NCBI GenBank assembly: GCA_944990035.1 | Contig: CALYLX010000143.1 | Coordinates: 744,001-808,000, forward strand | Source of the DNA: Clitopilus passeckerianus | Taxonomy: Eukaryota > Basidiomycota > Agaricomycetes > Agaricales > Entolomataceae | Length of the DNA: 64,000 nt | Direction: 5' to 3' | Shown: one piece after another, positions 24,084-35,278 of the stretch | Position numbering within the stretch: the first letter of the stretch is position 1 | Layout: each line of letters starts with the position of its first letter | The notes under the pieces: model-generated | Seen by the model: only the letters and a program-made list of their open reading frames with translations | What the model was told of the DNA's origin: nothing | Databases searched by the model: none | Position numbers and translations under genes: made by a program

Positions 24084-25141
24084 CTTAGGCCTATGTAGAG
24101 TAGAAGCCAAATGCGGAAAGTCGGCATAACTACCTAGGTTTGCTGGTGCCTCTATTTGTTTCGTCACCCAGGTTGTCGTTCAAGGATCTTTTTTGGTTTT
24201 AATGCGCCTCTACTGGGTCGTTATCCGGCTCTTGCGGACTTGTGGGAGCCCGAGCAGGTTTAATCGAGAATGTCCGTAGCAGTCCGGCGCCCGTTAGTCG
24301 TACCCTTCAGTTGAGGCCATCGCGCAGGAGGTGACACGAACTGTCCTGGTGCTTGGGCACTTATCCCCGCAGACGTCCGAGTCATTCTCGATACTGACAA
24401 GTAACACAACTCAACACGGTCACGGTTTGGCCATATTTAAATCATTCCTACTCCTACAGGCCGTAGATCATAGCTACTTAGATGGGATCTCCTCTATCGG
24501 CGACTTCTACATGCTCCCCCGCGTTCATTATTTACTCACTGAACCTGGCACTCTATATTATATCCTTACGGGATCTGCTGGTAATGCTTCACATCGGGAA
24601 TTCACAACTAACTCGTCGATAATCACGCTCAGAAAGCGTCCCAGACATTGTCATGTCCCAGTGTGTCTACTGCTTTCTCCCAGAGTAACTACGGTCTCGA
24701 TGCTGGCTGAAGCATGAGACATGACTTTTAACTGCCTTATCCGGGTGTATGCCTGGCTCTGTCGTAGTAGATTGACTCATCTCGGGAGCCGTACTTCCGC
24801 GGACGGAGTGCATTTTGAAAATCGAAGGGAACGAGTTCTAACCTTCTTGACATCTCACCACCACCGTATCAGTTTCACGGTCAGTCGGGGATTGTTTTCT
24901 CAGATCCACCATCAACACTGAGTTCTGAGTCATTCACACTCTCTCGTACGGCTTCTATCACCATACTACGTTTCCGATGGAGTCTCCTCCTCGCCTCGTT
25001 CGAATTCTACGCGGTTTTTTTGGCCGGGTTCGGAACATCGGCGCCCCTAGGCTCTTCATTCACATCTCCAGATAACTCGGACAGAAGGGACAGCCTTTTG
25101 GTGCCCGAGTAAACCTATTATCTGATGTATGTTTTTTTCGA
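24084..25141. other. Spacer ahead of SSP6, lacking the usual upstream element
   Basis: Unlike other intact units, no CCACGGTAA or GGTCGTATATGG block can be found before SSP6. A 128-codon plus frame at 24331-24717 lacks any recognised domain. The SSP6 5' region appears to have been replaced or deleted. Confidence 0.4.
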
Positions 25142-25149
25142 TATAAAAT
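25142..25149 (+). promoter_or_regulatory. SSP6 TATA box
   Basis: TATAAAAT, one base off the family consensus TATAAAAG, 85 bp before the ATG. It is the only promoter part of this unit that matches the paralogues. Confidence 0.55.
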
Positions 25150-25233
25150 CCCTAATGACAGTGAACGAGTTATTAACAAACTCCTCCAGTCTCCACTCAG
25201 CCTAAGCCAGTTCTTTCAAGTCTGCCATTAATC

Positions 25234-25527
25234 ATGAAGTTGCTCGTTATCACCTTTGCTGCAACCATTATTTCCATGGTCTCTGCTGCTCCCGGACTCA
25301 ACCCAGTCGAAGAAATTGCCCCGGTTCATAAAAGAACACAGTATTCGTCTGCCGCGTACTGCTCGTATATATGCGAGAGCGGTGGGCATGGCGCAGGTAC
25401 ATACCACCCGGATCACACAGAAGGAGGAGGGTAAGTTCTCAACTCATCTGAAACAACATCATTCATGGTTGACGCTTCATAAAGTTATAATTGCACTTGC
25501 GCCGACGGTACTTTGACCTACACTTGA
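25234..25527 (+). CDS. SSP6, small secreted cysteine-rich precursor
   Basis: Exons 25234-25430 and 25485-25527 (54-nt intron, GTAAGT donor) encode 79 residues. The signal peptide is MKLLVITFAATIISMVSA; the pro-segment is APGLNPVEEIAPVHKR with KR at 33-34. The mature peptide has AYCSYICESGGHGAGTY, a GGGY stretch at the exon junction and NCTCADG, ending TYT. It is the upstream partner of the segmental duplication with SSP10. Confidence 0.85.
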
Positions 25528-27422
25528 GATCAGTCATTAGCACGGACAAGATCTGTACATCAATTATATTAAGCAAAGACGGGTTTTTCCCAGAGGATAA
25601 ACAAAAACGAAAGCTGATTGGTTGGTGATCGTATGAAGCATTTCAAGTGGCTCTCGGCTCACCGTCCAGTTATGGCAACTCTTCAGAACGTCGCACACGC
25701 GGTACCAACCGTTTTCAGCTCTATTAGTGACGTTCATTACCTTCCTCTATGCTTAAGACATCCTCCTCCAAACATCGGCATGCATCTCATCTGGCTAAAA
25801 CCGAAGAACGTGCAAGATAATGCATACACTAAGGACTCCGCCAGCTCAAGAATCTTCTTCCTGAATATACATCCCCTGACGTGCGCCGAGTAAATTGGGG
25901 AGGGCCGTAATTTGAGAATGACTATCGCGATAGTGAGTGACTATGCTTCGGTATGATGACGACGTGGTGGGTGAGGAGTATGAGGTGCGGAGGATTGCTG
26001 ACGATGCTAAGAGGCCGTGTTAGAACCATGTCGTCCAACATCACCCGAAGAAAGACGTACGGTTGTGAGCAGACTCCCAACGTTCAATGTTTCAACTTCA
26101 CACTATCTCCCATGAACCCTTCGTATCATCCATCATCTCCACAAGCGCCACTTGAAGTGATCAGGTACAAGGGAGTTCAAGCCCGACGAAAGTCATAACA
26201 CTATGATGGGGCGGGATAATTGTTTCAATTTGATTCCAGTATAACGAGCGATGACACAAACCTACCAGAAACATAGAGTACGTAGATTCGTCGAAATCAT
26301 CTGCGTTTTAGACGGGCTGAAGAAAGGCTATGTTAAAGTTAGGTCGTGAACGGTGAAGAGGAACATGGCTACATCGACTGCTTACAGTCTTGCCTTTGCC
26401 AACATAAATACATCCACCTTCAGTCGCGCACTAAGCCCAGCACACAAGGCTTCCCCATATACGCGGAATCCCGGTAGCCTCCTCGATAGTTGCGGTGTGA
26501 AGAATGCTCTAGCCTGCAACTTGGAATGTATCTCAAGCCCGTCGCAGTTTCGTCAGCTCTCTCCCGGCCACGAGAGAGAGGGATATACCGACCATCCCTT
26601 AGGCGTGGCGAGACACAGATACACCACAGGGATTGGAGTGAAAAGGTGTCTCGATTCGAGAAAGCCCAACGGCCACGGTAGCGGGGTCCTTAGATGGATC
26701 GATGCATCCTCTTGAATCTATTGTGAGACGAAGCCAATGATGGCTGACGAGTTGACCGTATCGCAAATGGGACGGAATACAAAACCACTGCGATCAGGGG
26801 AGAGTTAGATCCAGTAAGATCGTTAGGAAACCGACGTTCCAAGAGAATTTTGGTACCAAAGATGGTTTCTAGCCCATCAACTGCGTCACTCAGTCACCTT
26901 TCTCACTATAATTTCTCCTCCTTGCAGGAAAGGATGGGACGCGACCCTACGAAACGCTTGAGCTCTACGTCGTCAAATATAACGAAGAACACCTACCATA
27001 ACACATCCAGGCATAGCAAGCTCCTCAAGGGCTGCGGGACGCCCGTTAACACTATATCCGGGTGGAATGTCAAGTTCTAGTAAGGCGTTGAGCGACAGAG
27101 TACTGGAAGGAGAGATTTTCAAACGTGCCACTAAAAGTAGTTGGCCACTATATCATTCAACCCAATAACCCATGCATCCACGAATGATGATAAGTAAATG
27201 GCGCATTTCTGTCGTATCCAGTGGTGAGGTCGATGAATCCCAGCAGCTGAGCGTTCGAGGTGAAGGGAGAAACTACCCGAGAGTCTTTCTGTGGTGCTGA
27301 TATCCGAGAGCCCAGGGAGCTACATAGGCCGTGGAGGATGTCGATGAGGATGATGGTGCGAGACGTCAAACTCAAGTTGACGCGTGTGCTGACACCGAAC
27401 GTTGGTTCCCCAATGGGAAAAG
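25528..27422. other. SSP6 downstream block, duplicated after SSP10
   Basis: About 25860-27420 matches 40200-41740, for example GACGTGCGCCGAGTAAATTG against GACGTGCGCCGAGCGAATTG, and the shared AGGAAAGGATGGGACGCGAC at 26927 and 41140. The conserved plus-strand frame around 26930-27080 (QERMGRDP-KRLSS-S) is preserved in both copies but short, and could be chance within a duplicated stretch. Confidence 0.45.
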
Positions 27423-27450
27423 GAGATAAGATGTTCATCGGATCTTATCG
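27423..27450 (+). repeat. GATA palindrome, copy 7
   Basis: GAGATAAGAT and a shortened ATCTTATCG right arm. GCGTGTGCTGACACCGAACG lies before it, matching the flank of copy 10. Confidence 0.65.
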
Positions 27451-28580
27451 CACTTGGCCCAATTGGAGTATCACAGCCACATGTAGATGTTGCTGCAGTG
27501 CTGTCCTGTCTCAATGCCCTCCACAACCTCGACCGACTAGGTGGCCCGACAATCTGAGTCTAATCGTTGGCTATGACTTCTTCCATCATTTCGTGCGACT
27601 GAAAAGCATTCTGAGTCTCTTGGAGGCGAACCACATCTTATCATCATCGTGGCTCTCACTTCGGTACGTTAAGTATGACCCCAAGACACCCTTGACCTCG
27701 CTAGTCCCTAGCTAAACTGTCCTTTCAGGCCATCCAAGCGGTATAGATAACACCTGCGACATTCTCCGCATCTTTTACCCACCCCAAGCTCGGACTCTTA
27801 CTTGGTCATTGCAACTTGGAGGCAAGAGCAACGAAGGCTAATGTTGGCTCGTTTTGTCCCGTCTTAAAGTTTTCATCCCTGGTGCATGCTATCCCTCTAC
27901 ACCTCGGACATCTCAGACGCTCCTGAACCCCTCAACTTTTACAGATACGGGTGCACCCCACAGCTCTCTCCGGTCCTCAACGATCCGAACATGGGTTCCC
28001 GACTCTTCAACTGATGTCTTGTAGCTGCTGTCATCGTTGCTTTAAAGATTTCGTGCTTAGGATCTTCTAGGAAGCTGTTGCGTCAGAAGGGCTTGACCAA
28101 CGGAGAACGAGGATGGCGCGATGGCGAGTTAGTCTAGCTTCAACCACGTTCAGGTACGTGTTTCTCTCGAAGTCCTCCAGGAACGCGTCTGGAATAGCTT
28201 AGACTTGTCCTTCGCGCCCCGAAGCAGACCCCCCACCTTTAGCTCTTGAGACTTTCTAGGCTGGCTTTGGAACGAACTCTTTTGGGATACGACCGATTCA
28301 CCACTCTTTAGTGTACAAGTTAGCGAGGGAGGTTGTCAATCCACCGGAATGCGACGAGAATGTATGCTTTCTGTTCTCCCTTCTTGTGAACTCGACTAAC
28401 CTTGATCATAACAGAACACCAAACCCATCTCGTCAGCCGATCTCGAATTTCGAGTGCGCGTTGGTATGAATGGAGGAAGTAAACAGTTCTGAATTCATTA
28501 TCTCATCCAACGCCGGACTAGGACGCGGCCGTATTGCATATATTCTGTTTCGCGACGGATACTTCACTAGTAATATAATA
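27451..28580. other. Spacer between GATA copy 7 and membrane-protein remnant B
   Basis: Corresponds to 41771-42981 downstream of SSP10, less well conserved. Plus-strand frames such as 27260-27715 cross the GATA copy and have no recognisable features. Confidence 0.35.
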
Positions 28581-29105
28581 TTACGAATGAATTGTATTGA
28601 AGATACTGTTCCTCTGCTCGTCCGGGTATATTACCTGAAGATTCAGGAGAAGACAGACGAGCGCCGGATAGGTGCCCTAACTCCATTGTCATAAGTAAGC
28701 AGTCCGCCGTAAGTCCAGAGAACACTCACCGAGATTGCGGTGAACAAGGTTTGTATCAGATCTAGCCAAGTAGACCGAGCGTTGGAACTACGCTGGTTGA
28801 CCGCTACAAAGATGAGGACTGCATACAACAGCTTCGCCCAAACCAGTCCGTAAGTCAAACGCGTTCGTTACTTGTGATGGTCATAGAACAAACCTGAGCT
28901 AGACAGTATGCAGAGCCCGACTCGATTAAGAGCACCAAGATATTCGGAGGTCGCGTTACCCTTGCTCGTGGCATTCCAAGGTCTGCGGTAAGGAATTTTT
29001 GATGTCGCCTGGTTCAGATTGAGTTTAGAAGACAAAATATTTCCAAGACGAAGCTCTGATCATACCAGAGCGTTTCACCAACCAGCCCGAGGCTAACCTC
29101 GCCCA
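28581..29105 (-). pseudogene. Seven-helix membrane protein paralogue B, 5'-truncated
   Basis: Only the 3' exons survive: part of exon 5 (29066 to about 29105, LGLVGETLW), exon 6 (28894-29008, with LLIESGSAYCLAQ), exon 7 (28730-28831, WLDLIQTLFTAIS) and exon 8 (28581-28634, IYPDEQRNSI then stop). Exons 6-8 have the same lengths as in paralogue C (115, 102, 54 nt) and remain in frame. Exons 1-4 and the N-terminal helices are absent, so it cannot encode a full seven-helix protein. It lies in the segment duplicated at 39.5-43.5 kb, where paralogue C is complete. Confidence 0.75.
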
Positions 29106-29679
29106 CAGCATGTCTACAACACTTTACCCTTATGGCTATTTGATTCCGATGTAGCTCGCACAACTCGTTCCGTGATTCTACGTCAACGAACCACCGAGTG
29201 CTATGTTTCCGGACTAAAATAGATGTTAGATGGTGGACGCAGCCTGTGGGAACGACCTTGCCATCTTTACGGACTTTGGGTCAGTTCCTTACAATGCCTG
29301 CTTCTTAGTGCTTGTCTCCAAGACTAACAAATGCACGAAGGATGAGCAACGCAGTCGGGTAAAATGGTGTTCCTCCATTTGAATTGGGATAGCATACCTC
29401 CCGCCTCAAGGATGTATAATTCTGCGTTCATATTCCAATCAATAACGTTCTAATCACCAGCCTATGTGATTAGGTGTGTTGATCTGAACGTTTGGTTCTT
29501 GGTGGCCTGATAGCCAATAGTCTTGTCAGCCGGTTGAGTGCGTGAAGAAGGGATGTCAACCTTGCCGAGAGGTTCTCTAGTCAGGATAGAAAAGCCCGTG
29601 GTGTATTCTCTAGATGCAAGGTTCACAATGCCATGGTATTGGCCAGCTGTACGTAACACCGAATCATATCCCATCCACT
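29106..29679. other. Spacer ahead of the SSP7 promoter
   Basis: Array spacer; ACGAAGGATGAGCAACGCAG at 29335 matches the stretch before SSP3 at 12979. No gene is called. Confidence 0.35.
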
Positions 29680-30322
29680 CCGAAGTACTACCACAGTGAC
29701 CCAGCATGGAGGGAGATGCCGCCGACGTGGATTCACCGGGTCCTTATAGCATTACAATCACCTTTGACTTCTCCTCAGACCCAATACTCAAAGGCGTGCG
29801 AGGAGGCCCATCCAACAAAGTCGGCAGGATACGAGCTTTGAGAACTAGCATAGGAGGCCGACTCCAGACGATTGATGTCCAGGCAAGAATTCGGGGCTGA
29901 GCCTATCCCTCAGTTGAGTTCATGGGAGATCACTCGGTATACCATTGTCATCATGGGCGTCAATGGTGTATCTATCGTCATGCCCGATTATCTCGCCATC
30001 CCGCTAAGTTAGTATCCTTTGGCCATAACCGACTGATTCCTATGGGGCATTGCAAAAGTTCAACGGCCCAGATGGAATCTATGAGTGACTTATCCATCCT
30101 CCAGTGTATTTTCCTTTGTACGACATTGAGGGTGAAACCATTACATCCACCGCGAGCTCCCCTGCAATACCCCTGATCGGGAATTCCAAAGTCGCGCCCA
30201 ACTTAATTATACCTCAATCTCAGTGTGTGTGTCGGGTAGGGAGTGGAGTAAAACAATCCGTCTCCGGCCCCGAGCCAATTGCTGTACATATGTTCTTTCT
30301 AAAGAGTCCTATCATATAAAAG
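29680..30322 (+). promoter_or_regulatory. SSP7 promoter: decayed upstream element and TATA box
   Basis: AGTACTACCACAGTGACC at 29684 is a degraded form of the upstream element, and the TTTACG part is missing. The proximal part (GGAATTCCAAAGTCGCGCCC near 30180) and TATAAAAG at 30315-30322 are conserved. Confidence 0.55.
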
Positions 30323-30392
30323 CTTAGTCCGAATGAAAGAACCTCTCGTAAACAATCCTCCAGTCTTCTCCCAGCTCAGAAACCAGTTAATC

Positions 30393-30681
30393 ATGAAGTT
30401 GCTCGCTATCACCCTCGCTGCAGCCCTCCTTTCCATCGCCTCCGCTGCCCCTGCAATCGAAGAGCCAACCATACTTAGCAAAAGAGTTATTGCTACTACA
30501 CCGGAAGGCTTCTGCTATTTAACCTGCGATTACTATAAGCACGGCACGCCGGTGACATATGACCCAAACGCCGCGTCAGTTTAAATTCTAATTCATCGGA
30601 GACAACATCACTCATCGTTGACCCGTTGGCCCTTGAAACAGCTGGGCTTGCACCTGCGCCGATGGTACCAAGTTCTCCTGA
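30393..30681 (+). CDS. SSP7, small secreted cysteine-rich precursor
   Basis: Exons 30393-30574 and 30642-30681 encode 73 residues. The 67-nt intron starts with an unusual GTCAGT donor; the normal GTAAGT position has been altered, and a stop (TAA) lies six bases further on if it is retained. Frame and phase (2) still match the family. The upstream in-frame extension to 30333 is ignored because the ATG at 30393 starts the signal peptide MKLLAITLAAALLSIASA. The pro-segment is APAIEEPTILSKR. The mature peptide has EGFCYLTCDYYKHGTP, then CTCADGTKFS. Confidence 0.75.
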
Positions 30682-32117
30682 AACAGTCATTAGCACACCC
30701 GAGATCTGTACATAATCCTTTGATGTAATAATTTGTTCACGCGGGGAATTCAGCTCCCGTTACGTCGTTCCCCTTCTTCGATCGCCCAACCTATGAGATA
30801 CCTTACAGAATCTGAATGTGAGAATGATATCATAATAGTAAGAGTGCTTCGAAATTCATCCATGAACCAGTGATGAAGATAATAAGAGTGAGGAGAAGGG
30901 GGAGCGAGGATAATCAAGGAGTGGCGGATCGTCATGCTGACAAAGTCGTGAGTATCTGGATAAACAGATGAAAGGCATAACATTCATAGTCCGACTGGCT
31001 ACAAAGCATCATGTGTATTAACACAGGTGATGAGCCAACGAGTCGGCGAGAACGTACCTGACATTGTTCGCCCCCACAACGAAAAGACCCAAATACCAAC
31101 CTTCCTCATCCGGAACTCGCCACGGCCATGCTTCGTCCTCGTCATCTCCTCCCCAGCAGAGGAGATATCAGCGCGTTGATTCGCTTGGTGGGTGTGATGT
31201 TCCAGATTTCGATTCGTTGAGGGCAAGTCGAGTGTGACCATTATGTCGACCTTTCCTGAAGACCTAGACAGAATCGAAGGCAACTATAAAGAAACCGTCA
31301 TTAGATAGGAAATACAGACGTTCGGAACAAATGAGTTCACTATGGCAAGTGGGACGGTCATAACCCTCGGTCTGATGCATGACCGTTGCTACCAAGGTCA
31401 CGTTTGAGCGGGTTTTCTCGCAGTAAATACGGAGCGGATGGTGGTGAGCCTCTCTGTCGAGGGAGCCAAACACCGGAAAGCACAGCATCAACGGATAATT
31501 CTCCTGCCAACGATAGATGATATGCTGCGTTCTTCGTCAACTGGACGACATCCAGAAGGACTATGATTGATTAAAGGTCAGTCTGATTCCTTCTGATTCC
31601 TTCAAGAGGGTGACTTGACCGTACGAAAGAATTATGCAGGAGGCAAGGATGGCTATGACGGTAAGCCCGCCTCAGGAAATTGAGATGCTAGCTTACGAAG
31701 CTGTGATTAGTTGGCGTCAGATGTGAGAGAAATGCAAACGTACATGATTAAAAAACGCGCCGTACGTCCGAAGCTCCCTGCACTCTACTTCCAGCTGCTC
31801 AAAACGTAAGGTTTTCCCCAGAAGAGTACCCGTCATGTCCGACGAACAGTGGCAACCTTGAGTTTCCCGGTTGAGTGATCGTCCGACGTGGGAGAAGTCA
31901 ATGATTGGGAGAACGAAAGACCGCCCAGGCATGCGTCGGAATGCAGTATTAGGTCACAGTAGCGAGAAGCGTTTATGCGTGGTTAGAGAGCAAAGCCAGT
32001 GGGACGCAGTGAGAGAGTACGAAACCAAGGGAGGCGGCCTGAGGTCAAACGCCATTGAAACGGAATTGTTGCCAGTGCCACACGAGTTGATGTTGGCTTC
32101 CCGAATGGAACCGTTAC
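30682..32117. other. SSP7 downstream block
   Basis: Diverged downstream block. Minus-strand frames at 30999-31283 and 31717-31932 are open but short. The latter lies beside a GTACGT donor-like site near 31741, in the same place as the opposite-strand exons of other units. No gene is called. Confidence 0.35.
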
Positions 32118-32156
32118 GGAGATAAGATAAGTAGATTTTCTTCCGATCTTATCTCC
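32118..32156 (+). repeat. GATA palindrome, copy 8
   Basis: GGAGATAAGAT and ATCTTATCTCC arms with CCCCAAATGCGGAACCGAGG and GCATAGCCACA following. Confidence 0.75.
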
Positions 32157-32979
32157 TAAGCCCCAAATGCGGAACCGAGGCATAGCCACAACTTCCTGCT
32201 TGGTTCCTGCCATCCAGCGAGAGGTCCAGGCTCGTCCTCTTCCTCCAAATCGCCTCCACTGGGCTGTCCGCATGCGTGCTCCCTCTATCTTTCTCTCACG
32301 ATTTCGTGACCCTTTTGTACCTCTTTCCTCTCATATCTCAACTCTACGCCGAGGAGGAGAATGGCACTTCGTTCCCTGAACAAAGGTAACGAATCCTTGG
32401 GTAAGGCGACGGACCTTGGATGTCAGAGGATGGAGGAACGCTGGTATTACAGGCTTTAGTGAGTTCTCTACTGCGACGCCTCATGTCGCCAGCTTCTTAG
32501 TCATTTCTTCGAGGCACCTCCCGTGTTCGGGGCATATACGGCTTGATTATAAGCCCGGTACGGAGAGGGACGAGATATTGAAGTGCGCCTACATCGGCTT
32601 GTTAGGTACCTTTTCACTTTCATCGTCCTCGTTTTCGCAGCTGATTGTATTCCAACCTTTGAATAGTTACAGCGCTCCTGGCCCTTCAATCAGGTTTCGG
32701 AGAATCCTCCCCTCGATGGACACTCTTCAAATCGTATGCTGTTTTACCTCGTACGTTCAACTTCTTCTTCTCATTCCTACCACCAACCACATCGGAAACA
32801 TACACCCCCAGAATCCATCTCATACTTATTCTTTAATGGAGCAGAGCGTTACGGGGCCCCAGCCGCTCCGTTCAATCCGTGTCAGGAGAAATCAAATTCA
32901 TAATGCTCTTTAGCGAATCACCGGGAGAGATAGCGTCAAGACCGACGACCAGGAAGATCGGAACAAAGTCTCAGCTACT
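32157..32979. other. Spacer between GATA copy 8 and the SSP8 promoter
   Basis: A 165-codon plus frame at 32416-32913 is the longest here, but has no signal peptide, domain or paralogue. I do not call a gene. Confidence 0.3.
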
Positions 32980-33409
32980 CGTGAGATACCACGGTAATTC
33001 ATCATGGTGAAACGACTGCCGAGGCAGATTTACGTGGGTCGTATATGGAAGATTGTTATCATCGTGAGCGTCACTGACATCCGATCCATTCGATGCTGGT
33101 ATGTTACAGACACCCAACATAGTTGAGCAAGAATTTTTACGGCTGGTATCCTTTTTCAGCCACTGGGAGGGAATCCATAAGCGACTTCCTTAAGTTTTCG
33201 ATGAGTGACATTGAGGTAAACTTCGGAATCCTACCTCTCTATAACTTATTCATCCCGGACTTCCCGGTCATACCTCATATTGGGAATTCAACTTCGCCTT
33301 CACTGTCTACGGGGTAATCCGGTCAGGTGTCAGGTCCAAGGAGGGGAGGATAAAAATATCTCTTTGGCCCCCGAGTAGGTCTGTCCTACAAAGTCCTACG
33401 GTATAAAAG
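32980..33409 (+). promoter_or_regulatory. SSP8 promoter: conserved upstream element and TATA box
   Basis: GAGATACCACGGTAATTCAT at 32983 is followed by GGCAGATTTACGTGGGTCGT, then GTATATGGAAGATTG, and TATAAAAG at 33402-33409. Confidence 0.65.
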
Positions 33410-33481
33410 TCTAGCAATAGTCAAGGAAATCGTCAACAAACGGCCCTCCCAACCAGTACCCAGCTCATAAACGAGTTAATC

Positions 33482-33781
33482 ATGAGGTTGTTCGCTATCG
33501 CCCTCGCTACAAGTCTTCTTTCCATTGTCTCCGCCGCACCGGGGCTCAATCCCATGGTTAGCAAAAGAACGATTGTGCTTCCGCCGGAAGGCTGGTGCAG
33601 TTATTATTGCGGTTGCTTTGGGCAACCCCCAGGGCCTGATACATTCACATATGACCCGACGATAGACGGAAACACACACAGGTGGGTTCTGAATTCATCT
33701 GAGAGAACATCGCTCATGGTTGATGCTTGATAAAGTTGGAATTGCTTTTGCGCCAATGGTGAAAAGTACTGGGCCCCATGA
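33482..33781 (+). CDS. SSP8, secreted precursor with an extra cysteine
   Basis: Exons 33482-33681 and 33736-33781 (54-nt intron, GTGGGT donor) encode 81 residues. The pro-segment is shortened to APGLNPMVSKR, with KR at 28-29. The mature peptide is the longest of the array (52 residues): EGWCSYYCGCFGQPPGP replaces the usual CxxxC...HGSPGTYDP, giving five cysteines, and CFCANG carries Asn where others have Asp. The odd cysteine number could permit dimers through a disulfide. SSP9 starts only 1.2 kb downstream, so the usual downstream block and GATA element are missing. Confidence 0.83.
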
Positions 33782-34479
33782 AGTCGTTGGCAAAGACTAG
33801 ATCTTTACATAGCCATTCCATGTGATCCTCTGCCGTCGCGAAAATTTCAACCTCCATTGCGTTGTTCCCTTGCTTTGATCAGCCAAGTGATATGACTGCC
33901 CCGGTTTCAGTGCCATAATAATCGGCCGGCGCGTTGGGCATCCTCGCATTTCTAGTTGGAAAATGAATGATAGACGCTCTGCGAGCTAGGAGAGACCGAA
34001 TCGAATCGATTGGAGCCTAGGATTGGGTATTGTGTCTATCCCACTTGACCTCAGGCTCTCGGCCCTACCTAATCTCTTTCAAAGCATGAACCTGACACTT
34101 TACTTGTCACGGAAAAGAATATCAGAACATTGGGGACCGGATTTCTCTCCTCTTCTGTGTTCTTTTACTCTGTGCAGTAATGATCTCACCGAACCAGTAA
34201 AAATATGGGGTGATCTGCGTGATCTGCCAACGCTGTACCATCCGGCAGAAGAATGAAAACCGACCCTTAATCCACACTACGCTGGTGGCTTCTGAATCCG
34301 TCATGTCAGAAACCCCGGGTGGCGGGGCGTCATATACGTGTTGGACATCAATCATAATGAGGGTTGGCACATTTGTCGAGTTCTATGTATTCTTTTGATC
34401 TAGAGTCAGCGATGTCACAGGCTTGGTTCGGTGTACGTAAGTCTACTTGGGTAACCCCACGTGGACGAAGCGGCCGCGT
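33782..34479. other. Shortened spacer between SSP8 and SSP9
   Basis: SSP 3' flank followed by diverged spacer sequence. There is no GATA palindrome and no downstream block, consistent with a deletion that brought two units together. Confidence 0.45.
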
Positions 34480-34912
34480 GAGCGAGGTGGCGGGAGGTAG
34501 TATACGTCAAGAACAGATCCCTTGGCAGATCATCGTTATGAAGTATCGTCAGGCCTTGTTGTGCCATTTCCCCACAATCCCGGTAAGTTCACATATTTTG
34601 GCCATGAGTGACTGATTCTTGCGCGCCATTAGAGCTCAGCAACTCAGATAAATGGAATCTATATGTAGCTTCTCCATTCTATTCGGCGACGTGACATTGA
34701 GGTGATTCCGTGTATCTCAGCCGTACAGGACTTGGCGGTGCTACTTCGTATCGTGGAATCCGAAATCGCGTATAGCTCAATGACAATCCAATTGTGTGCC
34801 TGACAATCCGGACAGGTGTCAGGTAGTGTGGAGCATAACAGTCCCTCCTCAGCCCCCGAGTACGTCCGTTATCTTATGCATGCTCTTTCTACACAGTCCT
34901 ACGATATAAAAA
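34480..34912 (+). promoter_or_regulatory. SSP9 promoter: partial upstream element and TATA box
   Basis: Only the second half of the upstream element remains (AGATCATCGTTATGAAG near 34536). The proximal part and TATAAAAAG at 34905 are conserved, 81 bp before the ATG. Confidence 0.55.
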
Positions 34913-34985
34913 GCGTCGCCACAGTGAAGAAACCACCAGCAAACAAACATACCCAGCCTTCAACCAAGCCACAAGCCAATCGACC

Positions 34986-35278
34986 ATGAAGTTCCTCGGA
35001 GCCACCCTCGCTGCAGCCCTTATTTCCATCGCCTCCGCTGCGCCTGGGGTTAATCCCATCGAAGACTCAACCACGGTCAGCAAGAGAGTCATTGTTCCCA
35101 CCAACGGCGGGCTGTGCATATGGTACACTTGCCCTGAGAAAGGGCACGGTGCGGGTACATGGAATGCTACCACATTCACGTATGTTTCCAATTGTTTCAG
35201 TTTGTATCACCCATAGCTGACGCCTCATAAAGGTGCACATGCGAGGATGGTACCGTGTTCCAATATTCTGGCCCTTAA
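34986..35278 (+). CDS. SSP9, small secreted cysteine-rich precursor
   Basis: Exons 34986-35179 and 35233-35278 (53-nt intron, GTATGT donor) encode 79 residues. Signal peptide MKFLGATLAAALISIASA; pro-segment APGVNPIEDSTTVSKR. The mature peptide belongs to a variant with four residues between the first two cysteines (GLCIWYTC), then GHGAGTWNATTF and CTCEDG, ending YSGP. The W in GTW where SSP1 has GTY is shared with SSP12 and SSP14 (GHW, GKW) on the other strand. Confidence 0.83.

Noticed and set aside
24331..24717. 128-codon plus-strand open frame
   Set aside because: No signal peptide, helix pattern, splice support or paralogue; it lies in replaced spacer sequence where chance frames of this size are common in the window.
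27260..27715. 151-codon plus-strand frame
   Set aside because: It crosses GATA copy 7 and is not conserved at the duplicated position near 41.7 kb.
32416..32913. 165-codon plus-strand open frame
   Set aside because: Longest frame in the spacer before SSP8 but low complexity of evidence: no domain, no conserved counterpart in the other spacers.
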